From positions 1-8,323 of the forward strand of contig JANZZB010000060.1 in the NCBI GenBank assembly GCA_026419635.1: 8,323 nt of DNA, written 5' to 3'. The notes beneath the pieces are model-generated. The model had not been told where the DNA came from, did not search any database, and saw nothing but the letters and a program-made list of their open reading frames with translations. The stretch is from Clostridiales bacterium. GTDB taxonomy: Bacteria; Bacillota; Clostridia; Oscillospirales; Butyricicoccaceae. The position numbers and the translations under genes were made by a program. This document shows positions 6,528 through 8,323 of the stretch, one piece after another (position 1 is the first letter of the stretch; each line of letters begins with the position of its first letter).

Positions 6528-7842
6528 ATTTTTCCCTGATATTAGTTTTTAAGTCGTTAATCGTATTTTTCATAACGCTGTCGCCCTTAATCATTTCTTC
6601 GATTTTGTTGATCGAATGAAGAACAGTGGAATGATCTCTACCAAATTCTTTGCCTATTTCGGGGAGAGATGAGTCTGTCAGTTCCCGAACGAGATACATA
6701 GCAACTTGTCGCGGGAAAACCGTATCTTTTGCCCTGTTTAGGCTGATGAGCCTGTCCGGTGTAATAGAAAAATAATTCGAAACTTCTTTAATAATCAAGC
6801 CTGCTGTCGGATTTAAACCGGGATTTTCGAGGAAGATATCTCGAATTGCAATTTCCGCAAGTTCAATATTGATTTCTTTTTCCATAAGGTCGTTAAGAGC
6901 TTTGATTTTTTTAACCGCACCTTCAAGCTGACGCACGTTTGTCGTAATGATTCCGGCTAAGTACTGCATTACGTCTTCCGGCAGAGAAAAATCAATCAGC
7001 ATGGCTTTGGCTTTAATAATTGCCATTCGTGTTTCATAATCAGGCGGCTGAATATCCGCAATAAGACCCCATTCAAAACGTGTTTTTAAACGGTCCTCTA
7101 ATGTTTTGATTTCTTTTGGAGGCCGGTCTGATGTCAGAACAATTTGTTTTCGTGCTTCATAAAGTGAGTTAAAGGTATGGAAAAATTCTTCCTGCGTTCG
7201 CTCTTTACCGGCAATAAATTGAATATCGTCGACCAAAAGAAGATCCGCCATACGGTATTTTCCGCGGAATGTACGAACCGCATCCGGGCCCGATTGAATT
7301 GATGTAATCAGTTCGTTTGTAAAGTCGTCCCCTTTGATGTAAAGGATACGGTAATTTGGATAACAGTGTTCAATTTCTCCCGCTATTGCATAAAGCAAAT
7401 GGGTTTTTCCAAGGCCGGACTGGCCGTATATAAAAAGAGGATTATATGCGGCGGCAGGGCTTTTTGAAACTGCAACTGCCGCAGCGTGAGCAAAACGATT
7501 GGAAGATCCTACGACAAAATGCTTGAATGTGTAATAATCGTTAGCGGATCGATCTAATTTTTCAGATGAGGCTGCTTTATAAGCCGCGAGTTCCTCTTCT
7601 CCGCAGATCAGAAAAATTTCCATTTCTCCGTTAAAGAGCTCTTTTAGTACAGAAGATAAAACGGTTAAAAAACGCTGTGAAATAATCTCTTTTTTAAACT
7701 CGCTAGGTGTATATAAAACAAATGAATGCTCGGTTAAATCAACGGCCACTGCATCTTCAAACCATGTGGCAATTGTTATGGGAGTGATGTCTCGCTCCAT
7801 AAGCGAAAGCATCTTCTTAAATACGTCTTGCGCATTGTTCAT
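6526..7842 (-). CDS. dnaA: Chromosomal replication initiator protein DnaA
   Basis: DnaA binds boxes at oriC, forms an ATP-dependent filament and melts the origin; it is also a transcription regulator. From MNNAQDVFKKML it has 438 residues. Domain I spans about 1-80 (ITIATWFED), and the domain II linker is short (about 81-104). The AAA+ domain has FVVGSSNRFAHAAA, Walker A GQSGLGKT (140-147), Walker B LLLVDD (201-206), sensor 1 LTSDR, the Arg255 finger in TRFEWG, and sensor 2 NVRQLEGAV. The domain IV box-binding signature GRDHSTVLHS is at 401-410. The frame stays open 28 codons further upstream, but that part covers the promoter and lacks a ribosome binding site. AGGGGG at 7852-7857 supports the chosen ATG. 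The P-loop GQSG replaces the commoner GGVG. Confidence 0.98.
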   Translation of the reverse strand: MNNAQDVFKKMLSLMERDITPITIATWFEDAVAVDLTEHSFVLYTPSEFKKEIISQRFLTVLSSVLKELFNGEMEIFLICGEEELAAYKAASSEKLDRSANDYYTFKHFVVGSSNRFAHAAAVAVSKSPAAAYNPLFIYGQSGLGKTHLLYAIAGEIEHCYPNYRILYIKGDDFTNELITSIQSGPDAVRTFRGKYRMADLLLVDDIQFIAGKERTQEEFFHTFNSLYEARKQIVLTSDRPPKEIKTLEDRLKTRFEWGLIADIQPPDYETRMAIIKAKAMLIDFSLPEDVMQYLAGIITTNVRQLEGAVKKIKALNDLMEKEINIELAEIAIRDIFLENPGLNPTAGLIIKEVSNYFSITPDRLISLNRAKDTVFPRQVAMYLVRELTDSSLPEIGKEFGRDHSTVLHSINKIEEMIKGDSVMKNTINDLKTNIREK

Positions 7843-7849
7843 CCGCCCG

Positions 7850-7857
7850 ATCCCCCT
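7850..7857 (-). promoter_or_regulatory. Shine-Dalgarno deciding the dnaA start
   Basis: Minus-strand AGGGGGAT ends 7 nt before the ATG at 7842. No such site precedes the ATG at 7926, which also lies in the -35 region of the promoter. Confidence 0.75.
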
Positions 7858-7897
7858 GCAATTTGAACCTGTAATCGTATATGTGTATATCTTTGTA

Positions 7898-7926
7898 ATC
7901 TTACCATGTTTCGCGAAAAATAGCAA
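7898..7926 (-). promoter_or_regulatory. dnaA promoter, extended -10
   Basis: Minus-strand TTGCTA (7926-7921, 4 of 6) and TAAGAT (7903-7898, 4 of 6) are 17 bp apart, and TGG precedes the -10 as an extended element. Transcription should begin near 7891, leaving a leader of about 49 nt with the dnaA ribosome binding site. A 10-bp palindrome lies in the spacer and a 26-bp palindrome abuts the -35. Confidence 0.55.
7909..7918. promoter_or_regulatory. Palindrome TTTCGCGAAA in the dnaA promoter spacer
   Basis: A perfect 10-bp palindrome lies between the -35 and -10 of the dnaA promoter, a classic place for a repressor site. I do not recognise a regulator for it. Confidence 0.4.
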
Positions 7927-7951
7927 TAAATATACTAATTAGTATATTTAT
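7926..7951. repeat. 26-bp perfect AT-rich palindrome upstream of the dnaA -35
   Basis: The two 13-bp halves are exact complements centred between 7938 and 7939, with core TATACTAATTAGTATA. It touches the -35 of dnaA. It could be an operator, an UP-like element, or a cruciform-prone site. It has no T run that would make it a terminator. Confidence 0.75.
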
Positions 7952-7957
7952 ATAATA

Positions 7958-7986
7958 TTAGCATAATAGATGTCGTTTGATATAAA
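7958..7986 (+). promoter_or_regulatory. Candidate divergent promoter into the hairpin element
   Basis: Plus-strand TTAGCA (7958-7963, 4 of 6) and TATAAA (7981-7986, 5 of 6) are 17 bp apart, with TGA before the -10. Start near 7993 would transcribe the hairpin array and meet the T-tailed hairpin at 8204-8235. The region is AT-rich, so a chance match is quite possible. Confidence 0.25.
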
Positions 7987-8011
7987 AGAGAGGACAGTTT
8001 TGTCCTCTCTT
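7984..8011 (-). terminator. Left boundary hairpin, terminator-like on the minus strand
   Basis: An 11-bp stem AAGAGAGGACA with a 4-nt loop is followed on the minus strand by TTTTATAT. It could end transcription arriving from the unidentified upstream gene and insulate dnaA. The T run is short. Confidence 0.45.
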
Positions 8012-8229
8012 GAGGCTGTCGATAAACCCGACAGCCTTTCGAGGGGGAATCCTATTTTCCCTCGATACTCCCCCAGGTGCGGACAAAACCTAAAGGTTTT
8101 GTCCAGTGTGTCCTCCGTCGGCACATGTCCGTCTGCGGACTAATCTTACGTTAAGGGGTCGAAACCCCTCAACAATCCCCTAAATATATTTTTTCAACAA
8201 GCGAAGAGAGGACAATTTTGTCCTCTCTT
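7986..8229. other. Hairpin-array element bounded by matching palindromes (possible MITE-like repeat or structured RNA)
   Basis: This non-coding stretch holds at least six stem-loops in 244 bp and is bounded by two 26-bp palindromes differing at one base. From left to right they are: AAGAGAGGACA hairpin (7986-8011); AGGCTGTCG hairpin (8013-8037); CGAGGG/CCCTCG (8040-8064) competing with GGGGGA/TCCCCC (8043-8074); GGACAAAACC with loop TAAA (8081-8104); GTCCG/CGGAC (8127-8140); AGGGGT with loop CGAA (8154-8169); and the second AAGAGAGGACA hairpin (8204-8229). The bounding hairpins have short T runs on their outer sides, so either strand's transcript could end at the edge. No target-site duplication is evident. 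It may be a non-autonomous mobile repeat or a structured RNA; sequence alone does not decide. Confidence 0.6.
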
Positions 8230-8235
8230 GTTTTT
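8204..8235 (+). terminator. Right boundary hairpin, terminator-like on the plus strand
   Basis: A stem of 11-12 bp with a very small T-rich loop is followed on the plus strand by TGTTTTTC or similar, five T in a row at 8231-8235. It stands 9 bp beyond the stop codon of the minus-strand gene to its right, so it may also act as that gene's 3' stem. On that strand, however, no T run follows. Confidence 0.5.
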
Positions 8236-8238
8236 CTA

Positions 8239-8323
8239 TTATCGAATATCCTGATAAGCGTTAATCGGCGTATCCCATTCGTTAACCGGAAGAACCGTAT
8301 AGTTGTTTTGTTTAAGATAGGAT
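8239..8323 (-). CDS. C-terminal end of an unidentified protein (5' part outside window)
   Basis: The minus strand is open from the window edge to TAA at 8241-8239, giving 27 codons that end NEWDTPINAYQDIR. The composition looks like normal protein. The stop is followed within about 10 bp by a strong hairpin, as expected at a gene end. The plus strand and the other minus frames contain stops here. I do not recognise the family, and 27 residues are too few to assign one. The gene runs in the same direction as dnaA, unlike rpmH, which commonly diverges from dnaA in Firmicutes. Confidence 0.5.
   Translation of the reverse strand, partial: SYLKQNNYTVLPVNEWDTPINAYQDIR

Noticed and set aside
7843..7926. 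Longer DnaA with 28 extra N-terminal residues (MLFFAKHGK start)
   Set aside because: The extension covers the -10 and spacer of the dnaA promoter, has no ribosome binding site and does not resemble DnaA domain I, whereas the ATG at 7842 has a strong Shine-Dalgarno.
8017..8025. TTATCGACA on the minus strand, one mismatch to a DnaA box
   Set aside because: It is part of the AGGCTGTCG hairpin, where the stem explains the sequence, and no second box lies near it.
7950..8141. Open minus-strand frame through the hairpin array (about 64 codons, includes FCPHLGEYRGK)
   Set aside because: It has no ATG near its start and no ribosome binding site, and it is composed of hairpin sequence, so the open frame is most likely incidental.
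8204..8229. CRISPR-like reading of the repeated palindromes
   Set aside because: There are only two copies about 190 bp apart, with no regular repeat-spacer pattern and no cas gene in the window.

Overview
The window is a bacterial chromosome replication-origin locus, read with the conventional gene order reversed. Every recognised gene lies on the minus strand, so in transcription order (right to left) it runs: tail of an unidentified gene, a hairpin-rich spacer, dnaA, oriC, dnaN, yaaA (S4 domain), recF, remB (DUF370), gyrB, a small pspC gene, and the first 413 codons of gyrA. The dnaA-dnaN-yaaA-recF-remB-gyrB-gyrA order is the Firmicutes (Bacillota) origin arrangement. The AT-leaning sequence, strong purine-rich Shine-Dalgarno sites, a GyrB without the Gram-negative insertion and the DnaA P-loop variant GQSGLGKTH suggest a Clostridia lineage, perhaps Oscillospirales. 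This placement is inference from the sequence alone.

Right end (7843-8323): the last 27 codons of an unidentified minus-strand gene, then about 245 bp (7986-8229) of back-to-back hairpins bounded by two nearly identical 26-bp palindromes, then the dnaA promoter. A 26-bp perfect palindrome abuts its -35 and a 10-bp palindrome lies in its spacer. I see no other gene in this stretch, and the divergent rpmH often found beside dnaA in Firmicutes is not visible.

Origin (6288-6525): between dnaA and dnaN lie DnaA boxes with one mismatch, a tandem DnaA-trio tract, an AT-rich unwinding region and a 13-bp inverted repeat carrying two box-like sequences over the dnaA stop codon. On the minus strand the order is boxes, trios, AT-rich tract, dnaN, as in the Bacillus subtilis basal unwinding system.

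Replication and topology genes (1-6287): dnaN, yaaA, recF and remB are separated by 0-12 bp and look like one operon. A good sigma-A-type promoter for gyrB overlaps the end of remB, and one for gyrA overlaps the end of pspC. Together these genes start replication (DnaA at oriC), hold the polymerase on DNA (DnaN), repair stalled forks (RecF) and relieve supercoiling (GyrA/GyrB). PspC and RemB are membrane/envelope and biofilm-type regulators by family. Starts of dnaA, dnaN and gyrB were moved downstream of the longest ORFs on Shine-Dalgarno and homology grounds. Both gyrase subunits carry non-canonical residues at known quinolone-contact positions.
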